From the NCBI RefSeq assembly GCF_010548375.1, contig NZ_JAAGLY010000004.1, forward strand, positions 248,001-312,000: a DNA stretch of 64,000 bases. The letters are read 5' to 3'. This DNA comes from Streptomyces sp. SID13726 (GTDB lineage: Bacteria; Actinomycetota; Actinomycetes; Streptomycetales; Streptomycetaceae). The notes beneath the pieces were generated by a model, which saw only the letters and a list, made by a program, of their open reading frames with translations, made no database searches and was not told the origin of the DNA. The position numbers were made by a program, and so were the translations under genes. The number at the start of each line of letters is the position of its first letter. Positions within the stretch are counted from its first letter, which is position 1. Shown here piece by piece: positions 8,717 through 19,331 of this stretch.

Positions 8717-9407
8717 AGCTGCTGCTGACCGTGAAGTGCAGGGTGTCCTTGAGGAACGGGATCACCAGCCACGGGTCCGGCTGCACCATCAGGGCCAGCA
8801 GGACGATCGCGGAGCCGAGAACGCCGTAGGTGGCGATGTCGGTGAAGCGGGAGCGCACGGCGAGCATGCCGACGTCCGGGAGCAGCCAGCGCAGCACGGC
8901 ACCGGCGAGCAGGGCGACACCGACGAGCAGCGTGCCGAGGCGGAACTGGTCGAGGGCGGTCAGCAGGAGCCCGATCCCGACCGTGGCCAGCACCGCGAGC
9001 ACCGGCCACTGCCGGGCGGGCGCCGGAGCGTCCCGCGGCGCGGCCCGGCCGCCGCCCTCGGGCCGTGCGGTGTCCCTGGTGAACAGCGGAAACCGCCGGG
9101 TCACCCGGCGCGGCCGTCCCTCGGCGTCGGGAGCGCTGATCGCGTCCCGCACCACCATCTCGGCCTGCCGCTCGGGGTCCTCCGCGTCGACGGACTCGTC
9201 CCGAGAGGCACGGGAAGCACGGGAAGCACGGGAAGCCCCCACCGAGGCACCCGTCGAGGCACCCTCCGACGAAGTCCCCGACGAGCCACCCGCCGAAGCA
9301 TCCCCGCCATCCGCCGCACCCGGCTCACGACCCCCGGTCTCCACGCCCGTACCCGTAGCCGCGCCCGCGCCCGTTCCCTTCCCCTGCTCCCCCGCCTCAG
9401 GCGACAC
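8715..9407 (-). CDS. DUF3017 membrane protein downstream of folD
   Basis: 230 residues from GTG 9407, overlapping the end of folD by 11 bp, so translation is probably coupled; GGAG precedes the start. The first 90 residues are Gly/Ser/Ala low-complexity with an ASRASRASR repeat. The rest has three membrane helices ([39 protein letters not shown], and [18 protein letters not shown]). This is the DUF3017 family, which sits next to folD across Streptomyces. Its role is unknown; the linkage with one-carbon metabolism is by position only. A 15-bp repeat array follows the stop codon. Confidence 0.85.
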   Translation of the reverse strand: MSPEAGEQGKGTGAGAATGTGVETGGREPGAADGGDASAGGSSGTSSEGASTGASVGASRASRASRASRDESVDAEDPERQAEMVVRDAISAPDAEGRPRRVTRRFPLFTRDTARPEGGGRAAPRDAPAPARQWPVLAVLATVGIGLLLTALDQFRLGTLLVGVALLAGAVLRWLLPDVGMLAVRSRFTDIATYGVLGSAIVLLALMVQPDPWLVIPFLKDTLHFTVSSS

Positions 9408-10251
9408 TGCGCTCCGCCGCCTCGACCACGTTGACGAGCAGCTGGGCGCGGGTCATCGGGCCTACGCCGCCGGGGTTGGGGGAGATGAAGCCGGCGACCT
9501 CGGCGACGCCCGGGTGGACGTCGCCCACGATCTTGCCCTCGGCGTTGCGGGAGACGCCGACGTCGAGGACGGCGGCGCCCGGCTTCACGTCCTCGGGGCG
9601 GATCAGGTGGGCGGAACCGGCGGCGGCGACGATGATGTCGGCGCGCTTGAGGTGGGACGACAGGTCACGGGTGCCGGTGTGGCACTGGGTCACGGTCGCG
9701 TTCTCGCTGCGGCGGGTGAGGAGCAGCGGCATCGGGCGGCCGATGGTGACACCGCGGCCGACGACCACGACCTCGGCGCCCTTGATCTCGACGCCGTAGC
9801 GGCGCAGCAGGGTCAGCACGCCGTTCGGTGTGCAGGGCAGCGGCGCCGGTTCGTTGAGGACCAGGCGGCCGAGGTTCATCGGGTGGAGCCCGTCGGCGTC
9901 CTTGTCGGGGTCCATGAGTTCGAGGATGCGGTTCTCGTCGATGCCCTTGGGCAGCGGCAGCTGGACGATGTAACCGGTGCACGAGGGATCGTCGTTGAGC
10001 TCGCGGACGACCGCCTCGATCTCCTCCTGCGTGGCCGTGTCCGGCAGTTCACGCTGGATCGAGGCGATACCGACCTCGGCGCAGTCCCGGTGCTTGCCGG
10101 CGACGTACTTCTGGCTGCCGGGGTCGTTCCCGACGAGGATCGTGCCGAGGCCGGGCGTGACGCCCTTCTCCTTCAGCGCCGCCACGCGGGCGGTCAGATC
10201 GGACTTGATCGCGGCTGCGGTGGCCTTGCCATCGAGAATCTGGGCGGTCAT
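9397..10251 (-). CDS. folD: Bifunctional methylenetetrahydrofolate dehydrogenase / methenyltetrahydrofolate cyclohydrolase
   Basis: 284 residues. The ATG at 10251 ([19 protein letters not shown]) has GAGGA upstream. Family signatures are [22 protein letters not shown] (ends GTIL to KHRDC, with catalytic Lys in YVAGKHR), the PLPKGID segment, [11 protein letters not shown], and [11 protein letters not shown] before the NADP-binding [12 protein letters not shown] (about 155-170). The C-terminal [18 protein letters not shown] motif is intact. It oxidises 5,10-methylene-THF and hydrolyses methenyl-THF to 10-formyl-THF, which feeds PurN and PurH, both encoded in this window. It overlaps the downstream DUF3017 gene and is divergent from the RDD gene at 10464. 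Confidence 0.97.
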   Translation of the reverse strand: MTAQILDGKATAAAIKSDLTARVAALKEKGVTPGLGTILVGNDPGSQKYVAGKHRDCAEVGIASIQRELPDTATQEEIEAVVRELNDDPSCTGYIVQLPLPKGIDENRILELMDPDKDADGLHPMNLGRLVLNEPAPLPCTPNGVLTLLRRYGVEIKGAEVVVVGRGVTIGRPMPLLLTRRSENATVTQCHTGTRDLSSHLKRADIIVAAAGSAHLIRPEDVKPGAAVLDVGVSRNAEGKIVGDVHPGVAEVAGFISPNPGGVGPMTRAQLLVNVVEAAERSVA

Positions 10252-10463
10252 GTGCCCATCCTCGCGGATGACCCGCCCCGGGTTCCAATCCTGGTTGCAC
10301 TTGCACAACACCTGGCGAATGCGGCTGGACAAGCCGTGTCCTCTTTGAGAACGATGTAGGGCGCTGTATCGCGGCTGCTGTTCGGGGGGCATACCGCTCT
10401 GTTCGTGACGTTCCTCCGCACAATTCCGCAACGTCCCCTTTGCGCCAACGGAGGATTCCCACC

Positions 10464-11126
10464 ATGAGTTTCGGCTCGCCCAACAACCCGTACGAGAAGC
10501 CGCAGAACCCCCAGCAGCCCCCGCAGCAGCCGGGTTACGGCTACCCCCAGCAGCCCCCGCAGCAGCAGCCCGGATACGGCTACCCGCAGCAGGCCCCGCA
10601 GGGCGTGCCGCCGCAGCAGGGCTACCCGCAGCAGCCGGGATACCCCCAGCAGCCGGGCTACGGCTACCCGCAGGCGCCGCAGGTCCCCGCCTCCGCCTAC
10701 GGCTACCCGCAGCAGCCGGGTTACGGCATGCAGCCCTCGTACGCGAACTGGGGCCAGCGCTTCCTCGGCACCCTGGTGGACGGCCTCGCCTTCCTGGTCC
10801 CGTACGTCCTCGTCATCGTCGGCGCCAACGCCAAGATGGCGTTCCTGTCGCTGCTCGGCGGTCTCGCGCTCCTCGGCCTCGCGATCTACCAGCTGATCAT
10901 CGAGGGCAAGAAGGGCCAGACGCTCGGCAAGCAGGCGCTCGGCATCCGGCTGGTGCGGGAGATCGACGGCCAGCCCATCGGCGTCGGCATGGCCTTCGTC
11001 CGCCGCCTGGCGCACTTCCTCGACAGCATCGCCTGCTACCTCGGCTGGCTGTGGCCGGCGTGGGACGCCAAGCGCCAGACCTTCGCCGACAAGGTCTGCT
11101 CGACCATCGTCATCCGTACGAACTGA
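10464..11126 (+). CDS. RDD-family membrane protein with Pro/Gln/Tyr-rich N-terminus
   Basis: 220 residues from ATG 10464, with a good GGAGGA ribosome site. The first 95 residues are a [15 protein letters not shown] low-complexity region. The RDD domain follows: [20 protein letters not shown] (Arg and Asp of helix 1), [20 protein letters not shown] (helix 2), then [20 protein letters not shown] and a third helix with [16 protein letters not shown] proteins are membrane proteins of mostly unknown function, some linked to ion transport. The gene ends at a 17-bp-stem hairpin at 11183-11219. Confidence 0.88.
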   Translation: MSFGSPNNPYEKPQNPQQPPQQPGYGYPQQPPQQQPGYGYPQQAPQGVPPQQGYPQQPGYPQQPGYGYPQAPQVPASAYGYPQQPGYGMQPSYANWGQRFLGTLVDGLAFLVPYVLVIVGANAKMAFLSLLGGLALLGLAIYQLIIEGKKGQTLGKQALGIRLVREIDGQPIGVGMAFVRRLAHFLDSIACYLGWLWPAWDAKRQTFADKVCSTIVIRTN

Positions 11127-11182
11127 GCACCGCTTCACCACAATCGGCGCCGGATCGCCACGGTGCCTTCTCGCCATACTTT

Positions 11183-11219
11183 CCGCGGGGCCGTGTCACG
11201 CCGTGACACGGCCCCGCGG
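11183..11219. terminator. Strong hairpin between RDD and FHA genes
   Basis: Arms CCGCGGGGCCGTGTCAC and GTGACACGGCCCCGCGG pair perfectly over 17 bp with a 3-nt loop. There is no T-run, as is usual in Streptomyces. It probably terminates the RDD transcript. Confidence 0.7.
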
Positions 11220-11266
11220 CGTCGCCCACCCTTGCTCGTACACACGCGGGGACGGGGAGACGAACC

Positions 11267-12007
11267 GTGTACAGCATCATCGTGGTACCTCCGCCGACCA
11301 CGGAGGACCGGACGGCACCCGGCCAGTTGCGGCTCGCGCCGGGCGAGCGGCTGACCTTCGGACGCAGCGCCGCCTGCGCGGTGCGGATCCCTCACGAGGG
11401 CGTCTCGCGACGAGCCGGCGAGATCACCGCGCAGGGCGCCTTCTGGGCGCTGAGCAACCTGAGCGGGCGCCAGACCTACGTCGTGGAGAACCCGGAGGGC
11501 GCGGGCGAGCACATCAAGGTCGGGCCGGGGCGGCTGGAGGCGCCGGTCCCCTTCGAGTTCTCCCGGATCGTGCTGCCGGCCGCGGGCGACCTGCTCGCCG
11601 TCGACGTGTGGGCGCCGCGTCACGACTATCTGCGCGAGGCGGACGGCCTGGAGGGCGCGACCACCGCGCCCGCCTTCTCGCTGGACGTGTCCAAGCGCTA
11701 CTTCGCCGTCCTGGCCGCCCTGTGCGAGCCCCGGCTGCGCGGCGCGCCGCACGCGCCGACGCCCACCGTCGACCAGGTCGTGGACCGGCTGCGGCCGGCC
11801 TGGCCGGCCGCCTCGCGCACCTCCGTGCAGTGGAACATCGACTACCTGGCGGTGAAGCTGCGCCTCAAACCCGGCCCCGAGGAGGCCGATCCGGGTCCGC
11901 GGCTGAACGGCAAGAAGGAGTCCCTGGTCTCCCTCGCCCTCCGCTTCGACCTGGTCCGGGAGGAGGACCTGGCGGTGCTGCCGGCGGCCGGCGGGGCGGT
12001 CCGGTGA
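11267..12007 (+). CDS. FHA-domain protein coupled to the adjacent Ser/Thr kinase
   Basis: 246 residues from GTG 11267. Residues about 20-85 form a forkhead-associated phosphothreonine-binding domain: LTFGRSAACAVRIPHEGVSRRAG carries the Gly-Arg-Ser and Ser-Arg phosphopeptide contacts (ends LTFGRS to SRRAG). The C-terminal third (SKRYFAVLAALCEPRL, then TVDQVVDRLRP and NIDYLAVKLRLK) resembles a winged-helix or DNA-binding module, but this is not certain. Its TGA overlaps the GTG of the kinase at 12004 by 4 bp (GTGA), so the two are translated together, and the FHA domain most likely reads phosphothreonines made by that kinase. Confidence 0.85.
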   Translation: MYSIIVVPPPTTEDRTAPGQLRLAPGERLTFGRSAACAVRIPHEGVSRRAGEITAQGAFWALSNLSGRQTYVVENPEGAGEHIKVGPGRLEAPVPFEFSRIVLPAAGDLLAVDVWAPRHDYLREADGLEGATTAPAFSLDVSKRYFAVLAALCEPRLRGAPHAPTPTVDQVVDRLRPAWPAASRTSVQWNIDYLAVKLRLKPGPEEADPGPRLNGKKESLVSLALRFDLVREEDLAVLPAAGGAVR

Positions 12008-13527
12008 CCGAGCCGTACGCCGTGCCGGTCCCCCGGGGCTACCGGGTCGGCGGCTGGGAGGTGCGCGAGCCGATCGCCACCGGCGCCTTCGGAAGCGTCT
12101 ACGAGGGCCGGCGACGGGACGGCCGACCCGCCCTGGCCGCCCTGAAGTTCCTGCCCACCGGCACCGGTACCCCCCGCCACCTAGCCCACCTGCGCGAACT
12201 GGTCGACCGCGAGGTGGAGTTGTACCGCAGACTCCAACGCCCCCGCCTGATCCGGCTGTACGACACCCTCGTCGTCGACGACCCCGAGCGCCCGGAGCTG
12301 GACGGCGCCACCGTCCTCGTACTGGAGCTCGCGCGGACCTCCCTGTCCTCGCTGGTGGCCGCGGAACCCCGCCCGGCGTCCGGTCCCGCGCTGCTCGCCC
12401 AGATCTGCGAGGGGCTGGCCCAGCTGCACCGCGCGCACTGGGTGCACGGGGACCTCAAGCCCGCCAACGTCCTTCTGATGGACGACGGTTCGGCCCGGCT
12501 CGCCGACTTCAACATGGCGGCGGAGCTGGAGGGCACCCACGCCTACACGCCCGCCTTCTCCACGCCCGACTACACCCCGCCGGAGCTGCTCTGGTCGGAG
12601 GTCGGCGAACGCGGGCGCCGGATCCGCCCCTCCGCCGACATCTGGGCCTTCGGCGTCCTCGCCCACCTGGTCCTCACCGACACCTTCCCGCTGCCCGGCG
12701 GCACCCCGTCGGCCCGCCGGGACGCGGCGGCCGCGTATGCGCGGGGCACCGACGACCTGCGGCTCTCCCCCGAACTCCCGGACGACTGGCGGGAGATCGT
12801 CCGCGACTGCCTCACCCGCACGCACGCCGACCGCGTCACCATCGAGCCGCTGCTGCGCCGGGTCGAGGCGGCCGCCGGCACCATCCCGTCCCCTCGCCCA
12901 CGGCGCCGACCCGGCCGTACGACGGTCCTGGCGGCCCTCGCGGCGGCGGTGGCCGTGGCCGCCCTGGGGCACGGGCTCACCACCTGGGCGACGGACCCGG
13001 ACTCCCCCGGCGGGGCGGCCGGTTCGAGCGCGCCCTCGGCCTACGGGGCCGCCGAACTCCGTACCGACCGGGGTGTCCCGGCCGTCTACCGGCCGCTGAT
13101 CGTCGAGTCGGCCCACGACTGCGCCGAGCCGGACGTCACGCCCGCGCTGCTCGCCGCGATGCTGAAGACGGAGAGCGGCTTCGACGCGAGCCTCTCCGAC
13201 CCGGCCAACGACGAGTACGGCATCGCCCGTTGGACCCCGAGGGTCCTGCGCTACTGGATGAACGCCGACGGCACCCCGGCGGACACCGTCCCCCGGCCGC
13301 CCTTCCCGCCCGCCGAGTCCATCCCCGCGATGGGCCGCTACCTGTGCTGGATCGCGCCCCGCCTGGACTCCGGACTGCCGGGCGACCGGCGGGTGTTGAT
13401 CGCCGCCGCGTACCGGACGTCGTACGACAAGGTGAACGACGCCCGCGGTGTCCCCGCGAAGTACCGCGACTACACCGACCGCGTCGCCCGCCACCTCAAG
13501 GAGTACACCCCGCCCGGGAGGAAGTGA
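12004..13527 (+). CDS. Receptor-like Ser/Thr protein kinase with extracellular lytic-transglycosylase-like domain
   Basis: 507 residues from GTG 12004. Residues 20-290 are a Hanks-type kinase: Gly loop IATGAFGSVYEG (24-35), Lys 48 in ALKFL, catalytic HGDLKPANV (148-156, His-Gly-Asp instead of His-Arg-Asp), and the metal-binding motif DFN (168-170) where DFG is normal. A membrane helix lies at about 306-324. The exterior part (about 360-500) resembles an SLT/lysozyme-fold domain: ALLAAMLKTESGFDASLSDP with Glu 390 in the usual catalytic position, then YGIARWTPRVLRYW. It may sense or cut peptidoglycan. Whether DFN allows phosphotransfer is open; the Asp itself is kept. The FHA partner is directly upstream. 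Confidence 0.87.
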   Translation: MTEPYAVPVPRGYRVGGWEVREPIATGAFGSVYEGRRRDGRPALAALKFLPTGTGTPRHLAHLRELVDREVELYRRLQRPRLIRLYDTLVVDDPERPELDGATVLVLELARTSLSSLVAAEPRPASGPALLAQICEGLAQLHRAHWVHGDLKPANVLLMDDGSARLADFNMAAELEGTHAYTPAFSTPDYTPPELLWSEVGERGRRIRPSADIWAFGVLAHLVLTDTFPLPGGTPSARRDAAAAYARGTDDLRLSPELPDDWREIVRDCLTRTHADRVTIEPLLRRVEAAAGTIPSPRPRRRPGRTTVLAALAAAVAVAALGHGLTTWATDPDSPGGAAGSSAPSAYGAAELRTDRGVPAVYRPLIVESAHDCAEPDVTPALLAAMLKTESGFDASLSDPANDEYGIARWTPRVLRYWMNADGTPADTVPRPPFPPAESIPAMGRYLCWIAPRLDSGLPGDRRVLIAAAYRTSYDKVNDARGVPAKYRDYTDRVARHLKEYTPPGRK

Positions 13528-13640
13528 CCCTGGGACATCTCAGGTTCCCCCGGGCGGGCCGGTACGGGACGGTGGTGGTCGCGCCGCTCCGGCCCCTTCG
13601 GGGGAGGGTCGGAGACCGGGCAACGGAAGGCCGTGAAGAC

Positions 13641-13666
13641 TGCCGGATCACGGCAGTGATCCGGCA
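13641..13666. repeat. Perfect inverted repeat downstream of the kinase gene
   Basis: Arms TGCCGGATCAC and GTGATCCGGCA (11 bp, no mismatch) around a 4-nt loop GGCA. It could terminate the kinase operon or act as an operator. Confidence 0.55.
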
Positions 13667-13681
13667 CGGGGCCCGGAGCGA

Positions 13682-13725
13682 GGATGTCCGTGCGCCCACC
13701 GGTCACGGTGGACGCACGGACATCC
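13682..13725. promoter_or_regulatory. Long inverted repeat just before the ALF-repeat gene
   Basis: Outer arms GGATGTCCGTGCG and CGCACGGACATCC (13 bp perfect), then one mismatch, then inner arms CCACCG and CGGTGG around GTCA. That makes 19 paired bases in a 44-nt element that ends 25 bp before the GTG at 13751, and therefore lies in the promoter or 5' leader of the secreted-protein gene. It could be a terminator for the kinase operon, a leader hairpin or an operator. Confidence 0.6.
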
Positions 13726-13750
13726 GACGTTCACCAGGAAGGTTTCCCAC

Positions 13751-14206
13751 GTGAGACTGACCCGCGCCGCCGTCCTGACCGCGGCCGCCGCCCTGGCCCC
13801 GGCCCTTGTGCTGACCGCCCCGGCCTTCGCCGCCGACGCGACCCCGTCCTCGGTGTCCGCCACCGCGGCCACGTCGGTCTCGGCGGACTACCCCGTCGAC
13901 GAGATGTCGGACGACGAGGTCCGGGTCGCGATCATGCGCATCATCGGCGCCCCCACCACCGGCCGGGCCGTCTACCGCGAGGCACAGCGGGCCATGGACG
14001 GCACCATCGAGGACCAGCGCGCCTTCCTGAAGACCGGCCTGCGGCTCGCCCAGGCCGAGGACGACCGCGTCGCCATCTTCCGCATCCTCGCCGACCCGGC
14101 CACCAGCCCCGCCGTACGCGCGGCGGCCCAGGTGGCCCTCGACGACGGCTCACCTGAGGCGCTGCGGTACTTCCTGGAGGTCGGACGGTACGAAGCGGAC
14201 GCCTGA
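13751..14206 (+). CDS. Secreted ALF-repeat protein
   Basis: 151 residues from GTG 13751, preceded by AGGAAGG. A clear signal peptide (RLTRAAVLTAAAALAPALVL, cleavage after APAFA, near residue 26) is followed by about 100 residues of repeats rich in Ala, Leu and Phe: AVYREAQRAMDGTIEDQRAFLKTG and AVRAAAQVALDDGSPEALRYFLEVG (named by their ends; about 36 residues apart). These are ALF repeats, usually found in secreted actinobacterial proteins of unknown role. It lies between two receptor-like kinases, so a cell-envelope function is plausible. Confidence 0.8.
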   Translation: MRLTRAAVLTAAAALAPALVLTAPAFAADATPSSVSATAATSVSADYPVDEMSDDEVRVAIMRIIGAPTTGRAVYREAQRAMDGTIEDQRAFLKTGLRLAQAEDDRVAIFRILADPATSPAVRAAAQVALDDGSPEALRYFLEVGRYEADA

Positions 14207-14330
14207 CACCCCCGCCCCACCGCTCCCTGGCCGTCCCGGCCCCCTGCCCGGCGTCGGAACGATAGCCTCTTCCCAGCCAACTGGCGTGACATGTGGGCCC
14301 GTTGCGAGGGAAGAGGCAGGTCGGGGGCGC

Positions 14331-16022
14331 GTGACAGACATACCGGCGGGGGAGACCACGCTCAGGCAGGCCGGCGCGGTCCCGCTGGTGCCCGCCGATC
14401 CCGGACGTATCGGACCGTACGTCCCACTGGGGCTGCTCGGCAGCGGCGGCATGGGCCGGGTCTATCTGGCCCGGCGCGAGGACGACGGTCCGGGCCTCGC
14501 CGCGGTGAAGGTGATCCGGCCCGAGTACGCCGAAGGGCCGGACTTCCGGCGGCGGTTCGAGCGGGAGGCCGCCGTGCACGGGCGGGTCCGCACCCCGCGC
14601 GCCCCGCATCTGCTCGGCACCGGCTTCGACGACTCGCTGCTGTGGATGGCCACCGAGTACCTGCCGGGCCTCACCCTCGTGGACGCCGTGCGCGAGTGCG
14701 GGCTGATGGAGCCGGCCGGGGTGTGGCGGCTGGTGGCGGAGCTGGGGGAGGCGCTGTCGGCGCTGGCCGCCGCAGGGGTCGTACACCGGGATCTGAAGCC
14801 GTCCAACGTGATCCTGTCCCCCCGGGGCACGCACGTCATCGACTTCGGCATCTCCCGCGCCGCCGACAGCAGCGCGATCACCACGACCGGCAACCGGGTC
14901 GGCACGCCCGCGTACATGGCGCCCGAGTATCTGCGCGAGGGCCGCTGCGACCACACCTCGGACGTCTTCTCGCTCGGCTGCACCCTCGTCTACGCCGCCA
15001 CCGGGCACGCCCCCTTCGGCGACGGGACCGGCGTGGACGTCATGCACCGGGTCGCCTTCGAGGCGCCGGACGCCGAGGTGATGGCCGAACTCGCGCAGTC
15101 CGACCCGGCGTTGGCGTCGCTGCTCACCGCCTGTCTCGCCAAGGACCCCGCAGGGCGCCCCACTCCGGGGCAGCTGACGGACGCGGCCACCGCCGCCGGG
15201 CACGGCCGCGCCGCCAACTGGCAGGAACCGCTGGCCGCCCGGCTCCGCGACCGGCAGCAGGGGTGTGCGGTGCTGGACGGGATGTCCGTACGGCAGACCG
15301 ATCGCTTCCGCACACCGACGGCACCGGTGCTCTCCCCGGTCGCGGGGACCGGTGAGACCCGGCAGCGCCGTAGGAGGCCGTTCCTGGCCGGGGTGGCGGG
15401 CATCGCCGTGGGGGCCGTGGCCGTCGGCGCCTTCCTGCTCACCCGCCCGGGCCTTGACTCCCCCGCCGCGGCGGCCCCGACCGGCTCCAGCAGCGTCAGC
15501 GCCTCCGGGACACCGGCCTCCGAATCGCCCAGCGCCTCCGCCTCACCCTCCGGCAAGGACAAGGACGAGGAGAAGAAGGAGGAGGAGCAGAAGGACAAGG
15601 GCGAGGGCCGGCAGGCCGCCACCGAGGAGAGCGGCGAGCCGGACAGCACCCCCTCCGCTTCCGCCGGCGGCGACAGCGGCGGCGGCGACACGGGCGGCGG
15701 AAGCGGCGGCACCGCGACCACCCCGGCCCCCACCGCCACGGTCACGAAGACCACCGCGCCCCCGGCCACCCCCGCCTGGATCTCCGGCTGCACCTACTAC
15801 TCCGGCACCGAACTCACCGACTACGGCGACAAGGGCCAGCGAGTCGTCCAGGTGCAGTGCATGCTCACCAAGCGCGGCTACAGCGTGGGGAGTTCGGGCG
15901 TGGACGGCGAGTTCGGCAAGGACACCCGGACCGCGGTCAGGCAGTTCCAGAGCGCGAAGGGCCTGGAGGTGGACGGCCAGGTGGGGCCCAACACCTGGGC
16001 GGCGCTCCGCAGTTCCACGTAG
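14331..16022 (+). CDS. Receptor-like Ser/Thr protein kinase with extracellular peptidoglycan-binding domain
   Basis: 563 residues from GTG 14331; the frame is open 15 codons further (GTG 14286), but neither start has a strong ribosome site. The kinase domain is complete: LGSGGMGRVYLA (36-47), Lys 60 in AAVKV, HRDLKPSN (152-159), DFG (171-173) and the GTPAYMAPE activation segment. A membrane helix lies at about 350-371. A long acidic, Ser/Gly linker (KDKDEEKKEEEQKDKGEG) leads to a C-terminal PG_binding_1 domain: GQRVVQVQCMLTKRGY, DGEFGKDTRTAVRQFQ and DGQVGPNTWAAL. It most likely couples cell-wall binding to phosphorylation, in the way PknB does with PASTA domains. It ends 21 bp before the converging purH. 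Confidence 0.9.
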   Translation: MTDIPAGETTLRQAGAVPLVPADPGRIGPYVPLGLLGSGGMGRVYLARREDDGPGLAAVKVIRPEYAEGPDFRRRFEREAAVHGRVRTPRAPHLLGTGFDDSLLWMATEYLPGLTLVDAVRECGLMEPAGVWRLVAELGEALSALAAAGVVHRDLKPSNVILSPRGTHVIDFGISRAADSSAITTTGNRVGTPAYMAPEYLREGRCDHTSDVFSLGCTLVYAATGHAPFGDGTGVDVMHRVAFEAPDAEVMAELAQSDPALASLLTACLAKDPAGRPTPGQLTDAATAAGHGRAANWQEPLAARLRDRQQGCAVLDGMSVRQTDRFRTPTAPVLSPVAGTGETRQRRRRPFLAGVAGIAVGAVAVGAFLLTRPGLDSPAAAAPTGSSSVSASGTPASESPSASASPSGKDKDEEKKEEEQKDKGEGRQAATEESGEPDSTPSASAGGDSGGGDTGGGSGGTATTPAPTATVTKTTAPPATPAWISGCTYYSGTELTDYGDKGQRVVQVQCMLTKRGYSVGSSGVDGEFGKDTRTAVRQFQSAKGLEVDGQVGPNTWAALRSST

Positions 16023-16043
16023 CGCCGCCCAAGTGGTGTTCCG

Positions 16044-17602
<1,559 letters not shown>

Positions 17603-17606
<4 letters not shown>

Positions 17607-18226
17607 TGGATAACTACCTTTCGTCCCTCAATGCGATGGCCGGTGCGGGCGAGCCGCCCCACGACCTCGACGAGCAGCCTTCGCTCGACTTCCTTGATGC
17701 GCTCGTGCAGAGCGCTCTCGTCGTCCTCGTCCCGGATCTCCACCACGCCCTGGGCGATGATCGGTCCGGTGTCGACGCCGTCGTCGACGAAGTGGACGGT
17801 GCATCCGGTGACCTTGGCGCCGTACGCGAGCGCGTCACGGACCCCGTGGGCCCCGGGGAAACTGGGCAGCAGGGCGGGGTGCGTGTTCACGAACCGCCCT
17901 CCGAAGCGGGCCAGGAACTCCTTGCCCACGATCTTCATGAACCCGGCGGAGACGACGAGGTCGGGTTCGTGGGCGGAGACGGCCTCGGCGAGGGCGGCGT
18001 CCCACTCCTCGCGGGTCCCGTGGTCCTTGACCCGGCACACGAAGGTCGGCAGCCCGGCCCGCTCGGCCCGCGCGAGCCCCTCGATGTCCTCCCGGTCGGC
18101 CCCCACGGCCACGATCTCGGCGCCGTACGCCTCGGGCCCGGTCGTCGCGATGGCGTCGAGGAGCGCCTGGAGATTCGTACCGGATCCGGAGACCAGTACG
18201 ACCAGGCGCTTGACCGGCTCGGCCAC
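17603..18226 (-). CDS. purN: Phosphoribosylglycinamide formyltransferase
   Basis: 207 residues from GTG 18226 ([20 protein letters not shown]), with GAAAGGG upstream. An in-frame ATG at 18274 would add 16 residues but has no ribosome site. Signatures are [16 protein letters not shown] (formyl-THF/GAR site), the catalytic Asn-His of [14 protein letters not shown], and [20 protein letters not shown] with the catalytic Asp (described by its ends TGCTVH and PIIAQ). It formylates GAR with 10-formyl-THF. It is followed by purH with a GTGA overlap. Confidence 0.97.
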
Positions 18227-18480
18227 GGTGGGGCCCTTTCTCGGGGGATCTTTTGTACGGTCGTACGAATGCATCGAGCCCCGGTATACGGGGAAGCCTA
18301 CGAAGCGGCCGACCGTCAGCAACGATACCGGCACACCGGAAGGCCCCCACGGGACGGGGGCGTGGCCGGAAGGTAGCGTCTGCCGGGAGCCTCTCCGGGA
18401 ACGCGGACGGTGTGCGGTGCGTTCACCCAGTGACGGCTCTCGCCAGACGACTCGTACTCCAAGGGGAAGACGCTCACTTG

Positions 18481-19281
18481 ATGCCGGACCGCAGCCCGCG
18501 ACTCCTCACGCTCTCCCAGCATTCGGTGCGGGGAGGGGAGCGCAGCGGCGTGCTGCTGCGGGAGCACCCCGCCTCGCCGCCGGACGCGCCTTCCTCCGGC
18601 AAGAAGAACGGACAGGGCGGTACGACCGGCCCGGGCGACACCACCGAGGAGAACAACCCCTTCGCCCCACCGCCCGAGGGCACACCGGACCGCCCCTGGC
18701 AGCCGCGCCGCCCTGAGGACGACGGCGGCGACAGCAGGGAGGGCGGTGGCGGCGGTGGCGGCTACACCCCCTGGGGCAACCAGTGGAGCGACCGCCAGCC
18801 CGGCCGTTCCGACGGCGGCTTCGGCGACCGGCCCCGCCCCGGCGGCCCCGAGGGCCAGAACAACCCCGGCCCGGGCCCGCGCTGGGACCCGACGGACCCG
18901 GCCCAGCGCCGCGCCCGCTACGCCCTGCTCTCCGGCATGTGGGCCTTCTTCTTCGTCCTCTTCGGCTGGCAGCCCGTGGGCCTCCTCCTCGGCGCCCTGG
19001 CCCTCTACTGGGGCGCCAGCGCCCTCCGCGCCAAGCCCCACACCCCGAACCCCGACGCCCCGACCCCGCCCCAGTCGGCCCGCCCCCAGACCACGGCGGC
19101 GGTGAGCGGCCTCGTCACGGCCTCCCTGGCCATCATCTTCGTCGCCGCCGGCTTCACCGCGAGACTCGTCTACGACGACTACTACACCTGCACCAGCGAC
19201 GCCCTCACCAACCAGGCGCAGCAGGCGTGCACGGACCTTCTGCCGAAGGAGCTGCGGAGCATCCTGGGCACGAGCAGCTGA
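18481..19281 (+). CDS. Two-helix membrane protein with Gly/Pro-rich N-terminus
   Basis: About 266 residues if ATG 18481 is used; TTG 18478 is better spaced from AAGGGGAAG, and the frame is open further upstream, so the start is uncertain. The first 130 residues are Gly/Pro/Asp-rich. A helix ([21 protein letters not shown]), a second segment ([15 protein letters not shown]) and a third ([21 protein letters not shown]) follow. The C-terminal 35 residues carry two Cys ([10 protein letters not shown] and [10 protein letters not shown]), probably outside the cell. Its place beside purN and the PerM-like gene recalls the Rv0954 membrane protein of mycobacteria; homology is not shown here. Confidence 0.72.
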   Translation: MPDRSPRLLTLSQHSVRGGERSGVLLREHPASPPDAPSSGKKNGQGGTTGPGDTTEENNPFAPPPEGTPDRPWQPRRPEDDGGDSREGGGGGGGYTPWGNQWSDRQPGRSDGGFGDRPRPGGPEGQNNPGPGPRWDPTDPAQRRARYALLSGMWAFFFVLFGWQPVGLLLGALALYWGASALRAKPHTPNPDAPTPPQSARPQTTAAVSGLVTASLAIIFVAAGFTARLVYDDYYTCTSDALTNQAQQACTDLLPKELRSILGTSS

Positions 19282-19331
19282 GTCAGCCCCTTCGGTGCTT
19301 CAGGAGCGGGGCGGGACAAGCGGCCCGAGGA

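Noticed and set aside
10295..10306. TTGCACTTGCAC direct repeat upstream of folD as a riboswitch or operator
   Set aside because: Only 12 bp, no conserved aptamer blocks around it and no promoter elements at matching distance.
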